From Bugulina stolonifera (lineage: Eukaryota > Bryozoa > Gymnolaemata > Cheilostomatida > Bugulidae), in assembly GCA_935421135.1 (NCBI GenBank), contig OW285192.1, forward strand, positions 2,151,501 through 2,215,500: DNA of 64,000 nt, written 5' to 3'. The position numbers were made by a program, and so were the translations under genes. Under the pieces are notes generated by a model. The model worked only from the letters and a program-made list of their open reading frames with translations. It ran no database searches and was not told the origin of the DNA. Positions 24,101-35,600 of this stretch are shown here, piece after piece. The number at the start of each line of letters is the position of its first letter. The stretch's first letter is position 1.

Positions 24101-27100
24101 TGATACCTACATGTTCACCTTGCTCGGGATTGGAGACCACATACCAGGAAATTTTACTCCAAGACTGGTTGCTATAAAAATTGTATCATTAGAATATAGA
24201 ATATGACTTGTGTGGGGCCAGTTTTGCAATCCTTTATGTGCTCAGGGGTTTACAGCCAGTAGAATTTGGGGCTGTTTACAAAGCAATAAAGGAATATAAA
24301 ACCTACAATGAGAACCACTAGTTTGAATTATTAGTTTTACACTGGCGCTTATTGCCCGACTTAGAAAGCTGGTCACAGAATTGACAGAGTACACGTAGTT
24401 ATTAATTCCTACGCTTTCAAGCTTCGTTACTTGTGAATAACATGAATGTCCTGCATTTAATTTGGAAACCCAACTGAAATACATGTATTAATTATGAATT
24501 AAAATGCATTCAGGTTGACCAACTTGTGTCAAATTCTACAGTAGCTATTCTACACATGGAAAAGCTAGACATTATTGTATGTTGCGTAGCAATATCACAT
24601 AACGTATTCTTTAGCTGATATACAATGTGCTAATAAGACGTAGCAAACTAGTTGTGTAATCTCAAGTGTAGGTGTACTTACTTCTTAACAAATACAGGAA
24701 GTGCTGCTCTGCTTGTTCCTCAACAGACTGTTTGTTGGCTTACAGATTACTCACCTTGTCTGCATGGAGGGTCCTGTGAAGAGACAGATCTGTCATGTGA
24801 CTGCACCTTAGCTGCTGGATATACTGGAGACAACTGTGAGGAGGTGGAGGAGTCGTGCACCGGGGGAAGACTTCAGTGTCTCTTTGGTGGGAAATGCACT
24901 AACACTACTACTCCGCCATCTTGCATCTGCCAGCAGGGATTCTCTGGCCCCACCTGCGCTCTAAATGGTGAGCTAACTACATCAACTGATGCAGAAAACA
25001 TGTTTATCTTTCTGAATATAGCGTCAAAATAGTTTTTGCTAATCTCATCCTAACATCTCGCTTGTCTTAACAGATGCATGCAACCCCAACCCTTGCAACT
25101 ATGATTGGCTCACATGTATTGCGGATGGATCGGGAGGTCATGTCTGCAATGGTAAGAAATTTTATCTCTACGTATAAGTAAACCTGTATCAGCCAAGTCC
25201 ACCAGCTGCAAACAAATGAGTTACAATGTAACAGATCGTATTGGGTTTCATGCCAGAGGACTATTCAAGTATCACGAAACAGTAGCTATGCCTATTTTGG
25301 AGTGTTTACAATGTACTATAAGCAAAAATCATAGAACAGCAATAATTTGAGGAATACAGTATTTATATGTACTTGGCTATAATGTTAACATCTTCCGTTT
25401 CTATTTAGAGAATAATTATGTAAAAGAACAAATAACAACCAAAATAAAGTGTGAAGCAGATGCCACCCTGTGTGCTAGAACTATAGCATCCAGTGTCTGC
25501 CATCCACTTGGTTTCTGTTATTGTCCAGATGGAACAGTTCTTACTTCTGTAAGGAACGAGACGAATGGTAAACTGACCGAACAGTGCGTTCTTGGAGAAG
25601 GTAGGCACATCAATGTATTATGCTTCTCCTGTTTTAATAGGTCCTTGTTCAGTCTTTATGTGGATATGTTATGCCCTGGTATGCAGGAAGAGTACTGCAT
25701 CTGCAAACTAGCAAGGATAGTGACACTATTTTTGTTGTATGTGATAAGCGGTTGCTCTGTATCAAAGCTGTACCCTACATGCAGAAGCCTTCAGTCAAAC
25801 TATGTATGTATGTCTAACAGGTGGCTATTGGTGTCTGTTGACAAACAACAGGTTTCACACAACCATAATTATATTGGTAAAGCATGGTTAGCTAAAGCAG
25901 TAGGGAATTTGGTGCTCACAACACACCTTTGAATTACCCTGGACTTGCTCTATAGTTATATCAAAAGATAATTCATTATTGGTTGACTAACAATGTGTTG
26001 CATAAAAAATTTTAGTCTATTGCTTACATTGCCATTTTAGTCTCTGTAAGTATTTGCCTCTATTTTCTTTGTCTGCCAAACGATCAATAACTCTTAGTAA
26101 CTGGCAATCTCAAATATTAATATTTTATCTAAACATCCCTATAGTGAAATGCAGAAACCAGCTGGACTGTATCTGGGTCGTTGATGATAACGGTGAGACA
26201 ATCTGTGTAGAGAAGAAGTTGGAGGGTGACGACTACAACAGCGTTCGTGAGAGTTCCTGTCGGTGCTTTGATGAGACGAGAGTGAACAACGTGACTGGCA
26301 GATGTCTGAAAGTGAAGCAGGTGGTGGTTGACCAATCTACATGGATAGGTGAGCAAAACTCTGCAGACAAACAAGGACACCTTAATCTGTGGAATAATAT
26401 TGAAATAACAATCTTTCAACATCATACTCATTTGAAATATGTACATTGTACAAAATTTATTTTTAAGCTGTCAAGAATTTTTTATTCTGCACAAATCTCT
26501 CTGAGTTTCAATGTATTTGACAACTATTTTCCTACATGTACATGTATATAGGAATTACCTGCATCAAATCAATGCTAACCAATGCTGTCGCAAAGTTTAG
26601 AGCGTGTCTGCTAAACTGGTTGCATAACACACTATTATGGTACAACCAAGTATGGTCAGCTTTATATCAATGCTAGGGACCACTACCTGATAGTAAAATG
26701 AAAGTTTGACAAAATTTCTATTTCCACACCACTTGATAATTCACACGAATCATCATTATATACATACACTGTATAGTATGTAGTAATTCTAATGGGCCAC
26801 TATTAGACTGAGTATAATAATATATACAACACTGTATATGACCACACTGTATATGACCACACTGTATATGACCACACTGTATATGACCACACCGTATATG
26901 ACCACACCGTATATGACCACACCGTATATGACCACACCGTATATGACCACACCGTATATGACCACACCGTATATGACCACACCGTATATGACCACACCGT
27001 ATATGACCACACCGTATATGACCACACCGTATATGACCACACTGTATATGACCACACTGTATATGACCACACTGTATATGTGTGCTAAATGTAATGCTAT

Positions 27101-30100
27101 TCTGCCTAGATTTAATACCGTGGTGGGGATGGCTGTTAGCAGTGCTGGCCTTCCTTCTCATCATATTAATGATATACGCTGTTGTGAGATCCTATCGTCA
27201 GCAGTACGTTAACCCTAAGCTGTAAGTACATGTATGCAGTGTAAGTACATACATGTATATACAGTGTAAGTACAAGTATGCAGTGTAAGTACATGCATGC
27301 AGTGTAAGTACATGTATGCAGTGTAAGTACATGTATGCAGTGTAAGTACATGTATGCAGTGTAATTACATGTATGCAGTGTATGTACATGTATGCAGTGT
27401 AAGTACATGTATGCAGTGTAAGTACATGTATGCAGTGTAAGTACATGTATGCAGTGTAAGTACATGCATGCAGTGTAAGTACATGCATGCAGTGTAAGTA
27501 CATGTATGCAGTGTACATACATGTATATACAGTGTAAGTACATACAATGTATATACAGTGTAAGTACATAGTGTACATATATACAGTGTAAGTACATAGT
27601 GTACATGTATATACAGTGTAAGTACATGTATGCAGTGTAAGTACTACCATGTGCATGTACACATACATCTGTATGAACATGTATCTACACTGTATTAACA
27701 TGTGTTATGTACAATGTACATGTACAAGTACATGTATAATATAGTGTAAGTGCACTGTATATACATGTACAGTCCAAGCTTATTTTTGTGCCTTTGACTT
27801 CATGCCAAATGATATAATACAATCGTCATGTACTAGTTACGCTATAGTAATCTATGAAAAATTTGGAGTTGTTGGCTCATGTACAATTATAGCATTCATG
27901 TGCATGTACAAGTAAATCTTGGTATGCTTGTGATAGCCTTTAGGTGTCTTCGCGACCTCTTGGACGGATCGGGTCACAAATAAAATTCGCAGGATGGCAG
28001 TTTGATCTAGGCCAAAAGGGCTATTGGCCTTAGACTTTGCTTGGCCGGATGAAACCATCCCGAGCTCATCGGCACACCTGAATTCTGAATTCCTGAATTG
28101 CTTTTGACCCAGACCGGTGTGTTCGCGACTTTGTGACGGAAATAATTTTGCAACTTGGACTGATTCTGAAATTTAAGTCGCAAGGACACCTTTTATCTTG
28201 TAGCTTACATTGCATAATGTACATTAGATAAAAACCCGCAGAAATCTAATGATATTTATTCTGTAGGAACTTCAACTTAGATAAGTATAACAAAAGCAAG
28301 AAGGTGAAAGATAGCCATTCTCGCTCAAGTTCAAGGTCAAATAGTAAACCAAAGGATACTGAAGGGAATCCATGGCTGGTAGGATAAGTCGGCCATATTT
28401 GATATAACTACATGTATTACAGTTCATGGACCTTTCAATCAATAATTGTGTATATTCATAAAATTAATGATGGCAACATAATTGGTCCAACTCTACTATG
28501 TGAAGGATATGCTGAGGTCGTGAAATAATCTCTTGAACTTGCCAAAGGTACCAATCAGATAAGTGGAATTATTAACTGCTCACTGGTGAAGCTTCTATTT
28601 TTAAGGTTGCTGAACTGGTGTAGTAGCAGCATGTTCTGTTCACTGTGCTAGGCGATTAGGTGCCGTAGAGGCCCCGGGTTCAAACCCCAGTCAGGGACTA
28701 GCATTTCCATGAATTTGAAACAAGTCTCTGACTGCTCAAAAAAAATTCTTAGCTAAAAATACGTCATTATATAGAAAGTGGCCAAAACCCCTAACATGTT
28801 GCATTCTGTACTCTTGTAGAAATATGCCAACCAGAACTTTGTTCAGATGATGCAGGTGAGTCATGAATCATGAGTCACATTCTACATGTACAAGTCATGT
28901 TACATAATGCTGTGTAGCCGTATGCTGGTCAGAGTATAATACTGAATTACAGTATACATGACACTGTATACAGTATATACATGTGCATAGCAATGTATAA
29001 CTTACATGTAGGTAAATGTTTATATTATATCCAGTGTTTCTACATGTACATTCGTATTTGTACTGTAGAGTTTACTGTATCATCATATTTTTCTTGATTG
29101 ACTAATCTGAGGCTAACGAGTGTGTGGCAAACCCCCAGTCACAACTTTTTGATCACTCATAATATATTGAACAATGCTGTACTTTAAAATATTATAGTTC
29201 TATCATGAACTATATGCCTTGTATTGTGTCCCAACAGGTATTTGTCTTTCGCGCATACACAAAATAATGGGTTGCCATGTACATTGGATCAACAGGAGGT
29301 TGAATAGTTTGAATATGACTCGACACCAATTCTTAGGTTCCATTATAAAATTTTAATTTCTATGACAGGCGGCGAAGGATGATCCGGAACGCCAAAAGAA
29401 ACTTCAGGCAGCTTATGACAAATCGATGAAGAAGAAAGTGTCAACCAAAGACCACAAGAAGGAGAAGCTAATCCCTTCAGCTAAAGAGACATCTGAGAGA
29501 TCTTTAGCTCTCCATAAAACAGACAGTGTTATCTACAGATCTGACAAGGAAATAACAGATGAACTTCATAAAATGGTCCTCAAGCTATCTAAGAGAAACG
29601 AAACAAACACAGCTGTAGGTCTGACATCTGAACAGACATCGGCGAACACAGACTCCAACGAGCATGAGGGCAAAGACCACAATGATGCAAAAAATAAAAA
29701 AGAAGGTGATCAAATATACTCAACAGAGTTGAACAAAATGAGCACGGCAAATTCAGCCAAGCCAAATAAAATACAAAATGTTTCCGATGAGCTTCCTCCT
29801 GTTAAGTCTGATAGTAAAACTGGGAGCTTGACAAAAGAGGAAAGAAAGCCCTCACTCACCCCTAGTAGCAGCAGAGGGTCTAAGGTCAAGGTAGAGCAGG
29901 ATACTCCAAAAGGGAAGGGTAAGAATTCGGACAGTGGACAAGATCAAAATAAGCCTGACGGACACAGTTCAGCCAAAACTGCCGAAAACAGCAAAACAAA
30001 CAAAGACCCGAAAAAAATTAAAAATGCTGACACAGAAAAAAAAAAGCCGACTGTAATCCCAAAGACCCCAAAACTAAGTGTTGCTGATAGTGGGAAGAAC

Positions 30101-30355
30101 GCTAAACCTAAGACTGAAACAGCTGCAAAACAAACTACAAATAAAAGTGAGAAAATTTCAAAACAGAAAAAATCTTCTGCGGATGGTGGCATCAAGGCTA
30201 AAGCAGCGATTGTTGCAGAAAACGAAATTGACTCTAATTCAAAAACAACTGGCGAAGGCAGTGAATTTAAAACTGATCCTTGGAGTAGAGTAAAAGATGC
30301 TACTGGTGTCATGAGCTCAAAGGTCAAGGATAATAATCCGAAGAAAAAGAAGTAA
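9146..30355 (+). CDS. Large single-pass receptor-like protein: NHL-like, Cys-rich duplicated modules, EGF repeats, TM, Lys-rich tail (5' end missing)
   Basis: Exons: 9146-9261, 10883-11109, 12113-12320, 13235-13328, 14753-14902, 15265-15548, 16667-16796, 17150-17389, 17896-17973, 18730-18909, 19401-19538, 20197-20372, 20626-20776, 21761-21973, 23822-23884, 24746-24967, 25074-25151, 25409-25600, 26145-26348, 27110-27221, 28267-28378, 28820-28855, 29369-30355. Every junction has GT/AG ends and agreeing phase, giving at least 1462 residues. Order: NHL/YWTD-like propeller blades (RDGDLGGRARFSL, LFLLADTDNHVLRLI), two related glycosylated Cys-containing modules, EGF repeats, further Cys-rich segments, a transmembrane helix (WWGWLLAVLAFLLIILMIYA) and a cytoplasmic tail of about 390 residues rich in Lys and Ser. 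Many NxT/S sequons precede the helix and none of note follow, which supports a type I topology. The signal peptide exon lies upstream and was not identified. The ligand and family name are unknown. A 3' polyadenylation AATAAA may lie near 31183. Confidence 0.75.
9850..10676. mobile_element. Palindromic pair of tandem tRNA-derived SINE copies (SINE-A)
   Basis: Two arms of about 400 bases are near-perfect reverse complements with an 8-base loop (CACAGTGA, 10254-10261) flanked by TAATCGCCTAA and TTAGGCGATTA. Each arm holds a full outer SINE and a truncated inner one. The SINE has a tRNA-like head (box A-like TAGCTGGTGTAGTAGTAGC, box B GGGTTCAAACCCC) and a tail ending CCTTGCTAAAAATACAAT. It lies in receptor intron 1. 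Related copies occur at 11565-11740, 28570-28800, 52540-52730 and as a fragment at 23910-23985. Confidence 0.8.
11130..11450. repeat. About 14-bp minisatellite, ACATGATACGTGTT
   Basis: An intronic array alternates ACATGATACACGTT and ACATGATACGTGTT units. The two variants are near reverse complements, so the array is locally self-complementary. It lies directly after receptor exon 2. Confidence 0.85.
11565..11740 (+). mobile_element. SINE-A copy with internal deletion
   Basis: It matches the 10440-10676 copy across the CAGTTAGCTCAGAGCATG head and the GGTGTAGTGGTAAT box A region. The copy then skips box B and resumes at GACAGGGATTTTTATGGATG. It lies in receptor intron 2. Confidence 0.6.
12390..12880. 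repeat. GGTAGCGGCAGC and AGTAGC microsatellites
   Basis: Two compound arrays lie in receptor intron 3: (GGTAGCGGCAGC)n at about 12390-12620 and (AGTAGC)n at about 12765-12865. They encode Gly-Ser or poly-Ser in some frames, but those frames do not connect in phase with exons 3 and 4. Confidence 0.9.
14214..14520 (+). mobile_element. tRNA-derived SINE (SINE-B)
   Basis: The head has a box A (TGGCTTAGTGGTTGGG, about 14224) and a box B (GGTTCGAATC, about 14270) in tRNA-like spacing. A non-tRNA body follows (GGTGCTAGGAAGAACATCCAG) to about 14520. It has no acceptor-stem closure expected of a functional tRNA gene. A reverse copy occurs at 53150-53295. It lies in receptor intron 4. Confidence 0.75.
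16020..16370. repeat. ACATGGTT minisatellite
   Basis: 7-8-base TACATGG/TTACATGG units fill part of receptor intron 6. An open frame there (LHGYMVTWLHGYMV) results from the period. Confidence 0.9.
19620..21560. repeat. Dispersed intronic repeat pair, GCATACTTGCCAAG
   Basis: AGCATACTTGCCAAG[T/T]TTC at about 19628 and TAGCATACTTGCCAAGTGTCCAG at about 21194 start two related intronic segments, each followed by a GGGACACTCC/AGGACACTCC motif. They are probably fragments of one interspersed element interrupting receptor introns 11 and 13. Ends are not defined. Confidence 0.35.
22032..22831 (-). mobile_element. Solo LTR (family 1), 800 bp
   Basis: Read on the minus strand it starts TGTAATGG and ends CCGTTACA, the usual TG...CA LTR boundaries, with ATAT on both sides (22028-22031, 22832-22835). 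The same strand has a TATATAAAGG box and a CAATAAAG polyadenylation signal about 75 bases further on, as in a retroviral-type LTR. The copies at 39601-40397 and 50251-51016 share long stretches such as TAATGAGAAGGCCTAGCACC. No internal gag/pol sequence remains. It lies in receptor intron 14. Confidence 0.75.
23057..23208 (+). pseudogene. Probable relic receptor exon (copy of exon 10)
   Basis: A 3' splice site (TTGCTGCAG) and a 5' splice site (GAA|GTGAGA) flank a segment. Its frame YPCLSYHTKCPKFQFCVET resembles exon 10 (AHCFLSYTRKICLRS). Reading in the phase required by neighbouring exons gives a TAA five codons in, while the conserved frame starts one base later, so a small indel is implied. 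Exon 14 joins exon 15 in phase without it. It also lies before, not after, the CTDCEK exon, unlike exon 10 after exon 9. Confidence 0.4.
24746..26348 (+). other. Receptor exons 16-19: EGF-like and Cys-rich juxtamembrane segment
   Basis: Exon 16 encodes two EGF-like repeats: SPCLHGGSCEE...CDC..GYTGDNCEE, then CLFGGKCTN...CICQQGFSGPTC. Exon 17 starts a third, NPNPCNYDWLTC. Exons 18-19 continue with Cys-rich sequence (CHPLGFCYCPDG, CRCFDE). All these exons are bounded by phase 1 introns, typical of shuffled extracellular modules. An intact transmembrane exon follows. Confidence 0.75.
26828..27080. repeat. 15-bp minisatellite, ATATGACCACACYGT
   Basis: About 17 near-perfect units lie in receptor intron 19, ending 30 bases before the transmembrane exon. 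Central copies read ACACCGT and flanking copies ACACTGT, so the variant spread from the middle. Because 15 is a multiple of three, open frames appear on both strands. Confidence 0.95.
27110..27221 (+). other. Receptor exon 20: transmembrane helix
   Basis: The exon encodes DLIPWWGWLLAVLAFLLIIL then MIYAVVRSYRQQY. A helix of about 22 hydrophobic residues is followed by Arg/Gln, a stop-transfer arrangement for a type I membrane protein. Confidence 0.85.
27222..27640 (+). repeat. 19-bp minisatellite carrying the 5' splice site, GTAAGTACATGTATGCAGT
   Basis: The first unit begins exactly at the donor of receptor exon 20 (AAGCT|GTAAGT, 27221/27222). About 20 further GTAAGTACAT copies follow, some with TATATACAGT in place of TATGCAGT. 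Each copy is a consensus-quality 5' splice site. Confidence 0.95.
27943..28190. mobile_element. MITE copy (GGTGTCTTCGCGACC family), degenerate right end
   Basis: The left end GGTGTCTTCGCGACCTC follows TTTA and the right end reads GTCGCAAGGACACC. The interior shares CCAAAAGGGCTATTGGCCTTAG and related stretches, in inverted order, with the intact copy at 48311-48578. It lies in receptor intron 20. Confidence 0.6.
28570..28800 (+). mobile_element. SINE-A copy
   Basis: It contains CTGGTGTAGTAGCAGCATG (box A region) and CCCCGGGTTCAAACCCCAG (box B), followed by the family tail AGCTAAAAATAC. It lies in receptor intron 21. Confidence 0.75.
29369..30355 (+). other. Receptor exon 23: Lys/Ser/Thr-rich cytoplasmic tail
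   Basis: A 329-codon terminal exon opens AAKDDPERQKKLQAAYDKSM and becomes a disordered K/S/T/D-rich tail ending NNPKKKK. One conserved-looking helical patch, SDKEITDELHKMVLKLSKR, lies near residue 50 of the exon. No kinase, ITAM or death domain was seen. A minus-strand open frame across 29944-30363 is a shadow of this composition. Confidence 0.8.
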
Positions 30356-30804
30356 CTCTGCAATGACAGATTAAAATGGATTGTCTGTTGTCACAGAACA
30401 TAAATCTAGATACAAAAATATTAACTTTTTGTGTGAGCTTGTATTGATTAAGATTAGATGTCGGCGATAACATTGGTAATATGCACTTTTATTAAAAGAT
30501 AGTTGTGCTTTGAAGCTTGGTTCAAAATATGACGTCCCTCAATGCAGGAAACAATGCAAAATACATGTACATATACATGCCTGTACTTGCACTATGATAA
30601 CGTAGCACTTTGGAGCCTATGGCCTTTCAATCTTACAGGTAACAAGAACAGTCAAGGGGTTGTGTTCTCTTATGTGACAAAAAAGAAGGCAACTCCCTAA
30701 ACATACCACATAACTATTACAGATGGAGATTGCAGCCTAGCCAAAGGTCAAGGTCATGGATATCAGCCTGTGATACTGTTATTACCACTTCCTGTATTTA
30801 GATA

Positions 30805-31008
30805 ATGAATGGGAAAGAGTACAGTATTACAAAACTTAGTGTATTCTCTCCAGAAGACAACATTTTTCACTTTAATATAAAAATACCAGCACATGAGAGT
30901 GCATTAGTTGAATATAATATAGAACTAGACGTGTACTACAGAGTTGACAATAAAGACAGACTGATACAAAGTATACTACTGATATACACTCTTGTAATTA
31001 GTAATTAA
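30805..31008 (+). CDS. Small open frame of 67 codons downstream of the receptor, doubtful
   Basis: ATG at 30805 opens MNGKEYSITKLSVFSPED, continues with HFNIKIPAHESALVEYNIEL and ends at a TAA at 31008. The amphipathic, non-repetitive composition looks more protein-like than the surrounding AT-rich noise. Its pattern loosely recalls the IPA..S.V.Y...L strand of VIT-type domains, but that is weak. It may be an orphan exon, a gene fragment, or chance within the receptor 3' untranslated region. Confidence 0.25.
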   Translation: MNGKEYSITKLSVFSPEDNIFHFNIKIPAHESALVEYNIELDVYYRVDNKDRLIQSILLIYTLVISN

Positions 31009-31429
31009 CTGTGAAAAGTGAATATAATATATAATATAATATATTGTATCTATTAAAATAATACTGAGATAGATTATAATATTAGATTCCTTATGATATA
31101 CGTGTAGATAGCTAATATAGATTGTAGTGTTTAGCCAGTGTGTGTGCATGTGATTGTTCTGGGTGTTATCTGCCCTTGTTTATAATAAATTTGTGACTAC
31201 CTCCACTGTTGTCCCAGTAAACATCCCTATTGTGGAGTTGTCCCCTGGTGATTAAGCCTTGGTATAGAAGTGGACTGCGTTATACAGACACGAGCTGTAA
31301 TCTCATTGGACCGTGTACAAGAGCTGTATCTGGTCCACAAGCCCCTTGAGAGCCCATTACTCTGCATGAAGGTCCACTGACCAGTTGCTCATTGTGTCCA
31401 GTTATATCACAATAACCCTTCCTACAATA

Positions 31430-31925
31430 CAGAGTATACAAATGTGTTAGTACAATGTATATACAACACAGTGTACACATGTGTTAGTACATGTATATAC
31501 AATACAGTGTATACATGTGTTACTACATGTGTATATAATACAGTGTGTACATGTGTTAGTACACGTGTATACAATACAGTGTATACATGTGTTACTACAT
31601 GTGTATATAATACAGTGTATACATGTGTTAGTACACGTGTATACAATACAGTGTATACATGTGTTAGTACATGTGTATACAATACAGTGTATACATGTGT
31701 TACTACATGTGTATATAATACAGTGTATACATGTGTTAGTACACGTGTATACAATACAGTGTATACATGTGTTAGTACATGTATATACAATACAGTGTGT
31801 ACATGTGTTAGTACACGTGTATACAATACAGTGTATACATGTGTTAGTACACGTGTATACAACACAGTGTATACATGTGTTACTACATGTGTATATAATA
31901 CAGTGTATACATGTGTTACATATAG
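31430..31925. repeat. About 36-bp minisatellite, GTATACATGTGTTAGTACATGT
   Basis: About 13 units alternate GTATACATGTGTTAGTACA and TGTGTATACAATACAGT halves. Alternation of TTAGTAC and TTACTAC variants shows a dimeric higher-order unit. It is intergenic between the converging 3' ends of the receptor and the WW-protein gene. Confidence 0.9.
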
Positions 31926-32631
31926 AACATCTCAGGAGAGGAAGTGGATGCTACGCCATTAGCCAGACAGGAAATAGACACAGGATACTTACAGAAGGAG
32001 AGAGTCCTGGGTTCCTTTAGGTAGAGTAGGGTCAGGACCTACGGCTCTTTTCGAACTGAAATATAATAAATTATGTACATTATTATTATACTATACCCGC
32101 TATACCATACATAAACAAGCTGTAGTTAGAAGAATAGTATTTCTGTGCAACTATGACGTCTGGCTGTTCTCGCATTATATGTCCCTGTACGCTACACTTG
32201 TAGGCTATACTTGCTGTGTAACCGATTAATATACACTCCACAGTATAGAGCTGATATAAATAGCAATAACTAATCATAAAACCAGCAGTAACTACAACTG
32301 CAAATTGCTACACAGAAGGAAGGAAGGCCGTAGCCAACTCCACTTCTCTTCAAGCCTTGTCTAAACATCTAAACTGGTAATTATACAAGAGGGGAATTAC
32401 TTCAATAGTTCAACATGATTGGCAAATTCTAAACTCTAACTCTACCTTATCCATCCCTACCCAGCTACCTCATCCATCCCTACCCAGCTACCTCATCCAT
32501 CCCTACCTACCTACCCACCCTACCCACCCCTAACTGGCTACCCTACCCACCCCTAACTGGCTACCCTACCCACCCCTAACTGGCTACCCTACCCACCCCT
32601 AACTGGCTACCCTACCCGCTACAACCAATAC
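31926..32631. other. Spacer downstream of the WW-protein gene
   Basis: It holds an 18-base CCTACCCACCCCTAACTGG array (about 32510-32620) and a TACCCAGCTACCTCATCCATCC array before it. On the minus strand there is a possible terminal exon after TATTTCAG near 32060, which would give a short alternative end (RKEP then TAG) if the stop at 32632 is spliced out. Confidence 0.4.
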
Positions 32632-35600
32632 TTACACAGCAACAGGTTTAGGTGTAGGCTGTGATTTCACAGCTTTAGTCGGCCTTGGTTGTGATGATTT
32701 AGATGCAGGGGCCTTAGGCTGGGGTACAGTAGTCTTCTTTTTTTCTGGTGTAGCCTTAGAACCAGAAGGTTTAGCAGGTGATGTGGAGGAAGTAGAGGGT
32801 TGGTTTTCCTTTCCTGTACCTGCTGTAGCTACAAATACACATTTATGTAGCTATAGTTGTTAACAGCACAACATCACAATTCCTCATGCTTGGAGTTATC
32901 AACACTTGGGAATACTCGAGATGAATACAAATCATCTATATGTTAAATAATTTTTAGGATTCAGAAATGAGTAACGTGGTAATTATGAAATCTAACTTGT
33001 ATAAAGGCCTTTTGGAACTAGGTCTTCCACCTATACATGTACAACCGTCAACATTACCAAAAAGAAAAGGGTACACCTGTGGTTGTGACAAGGAAATGTG
33101 TACAGTATAATAGTAGTCAGTACATAGTGAACAGTACAGTGGACAGTACATAGTGGACAGTACATGGTGGACAGTACATAGTGTACAACATAATAGTAGT
33201 CAGTACATAGTGAACAGTATATAGTGGACAGTACATAGTGTACAGTACATAGTGGACAGCACATAGTGTACAGTACATAGTGAACAGTATATAGTGGACA
33301 GCACATAGTGAACAGTATATAGTGGACAGCACATGGTAGACTGTCTGGACAGCGTATAGCGGACAGCACATAGTGGACAGTACACAGTGGACTGTACAGT
33401 ATAATAGTAGTCAGTACATAGTGAACAGCATATAGTGGACAGCATATAGTAGACTGTCTGGATAGGATATAGTGGACAGGATATAGTGGGCAGTATGTAG
33501 TGGACAGCATATACATGTAGTAGACTATCTGGACAGCACAATAGTTTAGTAAGAAGGTCAGTTTAGTCATACAGTTGTATTACTAACCAGATGAAGACTT
33601 GGCAGCGGGTTTGGTTGCAGGTTTGGCAGCAGGCTTGGTTGGACTGCAATACCAAAATAATATCCCATGTAATGTATGAATGGAGTCATAGGATACAAGA
33701 GATGAGGTGAAAGAGGGAGTGGTTTTCCAACTAACAGCTAGATCAAAGGCTTAGCTAAGGCAACAGTTGTAATGTGCGACTAGTACAGTGTAGGTGGAGT
33801 TGTCATACTCTCATCTCTGAATAAACAGCCAACAGTCATAAACGTATTTAAACTAAAGTTAAAGTTCTTATAATACGATACATTTTAAACTGATATTATT
33901 TCTACTATTCCCACAACTATTTAGGTGGTTATTATAAAAACTTCAAGGTCAAAGAAAGGAGCAAATACATTACTGGTCCTATGTATTGAAGCGTACAAAT
34001 ACATTACTGGTCCTATGTATTGAAGGGAACAAATACATTACTGGTCCTATGTACTGAAGCACACAAATACATTACTGGTCCTATGTATTGAAGGGAGCAA
34101 ATACATTACTGGTCCTATGTATTGAAGCACACAAATACATTACTGGTCCTATGTACTGAAGCACACAAATACATTACTGGTCCTATGTATTGAAGGGAGC
34201 AAATACATTACTGGTCCTATGTATTGAAGCACACAAATACATTACTGGCCCTATGTATTGAAGCATACAAACTTGGAATTATAGTAACTTGAACTGTGCC
34301 AATATTGAACTCACCAAATATGAGTACATGATAGTTGCTAACGTTGGTGCTAAAGTGGTGAATCACTACCAACATGCCAAGACCACGAACGTGAAGTACA
34401 ATGAATATAAAAAGTCACTAGGGTAATAATATATACACGCATAATATCCAACTAATAGCTCTATATATAGACATGTATAACAATATAGTATACCTTTCAA
34501 TAGACTTGAGTATGTCTATTGCCTTCTTCTCATCATAGTTAGTAGACTCAAGGGCCATCGTTATCAAATCACTAGCAACGTGAACGTAGTCTTTCCTGAT
34601 CTTCCTCTCAACTATATTCATAATTAAGATGCTTATATGTGTAATGCATTGTAATACAACATGGTAATACAATAAATCTGTTACACTGCACTCATTCTAA
34701 TGGAATATTATATTGTAATACAATAATATACTACCAAAAACAATGGAATCATAACTTATTTTGGTTATATAACCCTTACAGTATACATCCGCAGTACCAA
34801 AGAATATACATGCTACAAAGGTACAGTTGATACAGTGCCGTGTCACAAGTACCATGTGTTTATAAGTGTAGAGTTGTCCTCTCGTGTGGCGTAAGGAAGG
34901 ATAACTCTACCATAATGGAACTCATAATATTGTAGTTAGGAATAACATGTTGTAGATTAGAAAATGATGTAAAATCAGAGGTAATACATGCATATCACTA
35001 GATAATAAAAGACTGTCCATGCACAGTAGGTACTGTTGACCATCATGCAGGCCTGTAACCTAGACCAGGATAGCTAGGTGATACGAACCAGCCAATAATA
35101 TAGCTAGGTGATATCGACCAGCCAATAGGATAGCTAGGTGATATCGACCAGCCAATAGGATAGCTAGGTGATATAAACCAGCCAATAGGATAGCTAGGTG
35201 ATATCGACCAGCCAAAATGATAGCTAGGTGATATAAACCAGCCAATAGGATAGCTAAGTTAATACCGATCAACCAGTTAGATTAGGGACATACCTTTCTC
35301 TCTCTTCTTCTTAGCTTCATTCTCTTCCCTCTCCTTCGCCTGCCTCTCCGCATTAGTGAGGAACCCGAGTTCCTTCAGTTTCCTCTTAGTAGGGGACTCC
35401 ACACAGTCACAGCTACATATAGATATGAGATATCACATGCTGTAGACAAACACTGAGAATAGAAGGCAACACGCAAGACAGCGGAGAAAGCAGAAAAACC
35501 AATCACAACAAAAAGTAAACACATTCTTTATCTAGTTCATCGTCCAGAAGTACAGACTGGTAATCGTTAATCTGACACAACGATATGCAGTATCTTAGCT

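Noticed and set aside
26718..27701. Repetitive frames such as GHIRCGHIRCG and YMYLHCIHVLTLH
   Set aside because: Frames of the 15-bp and 19-bp intronic arrays; they do not join receptor exons 19-21 in phase.
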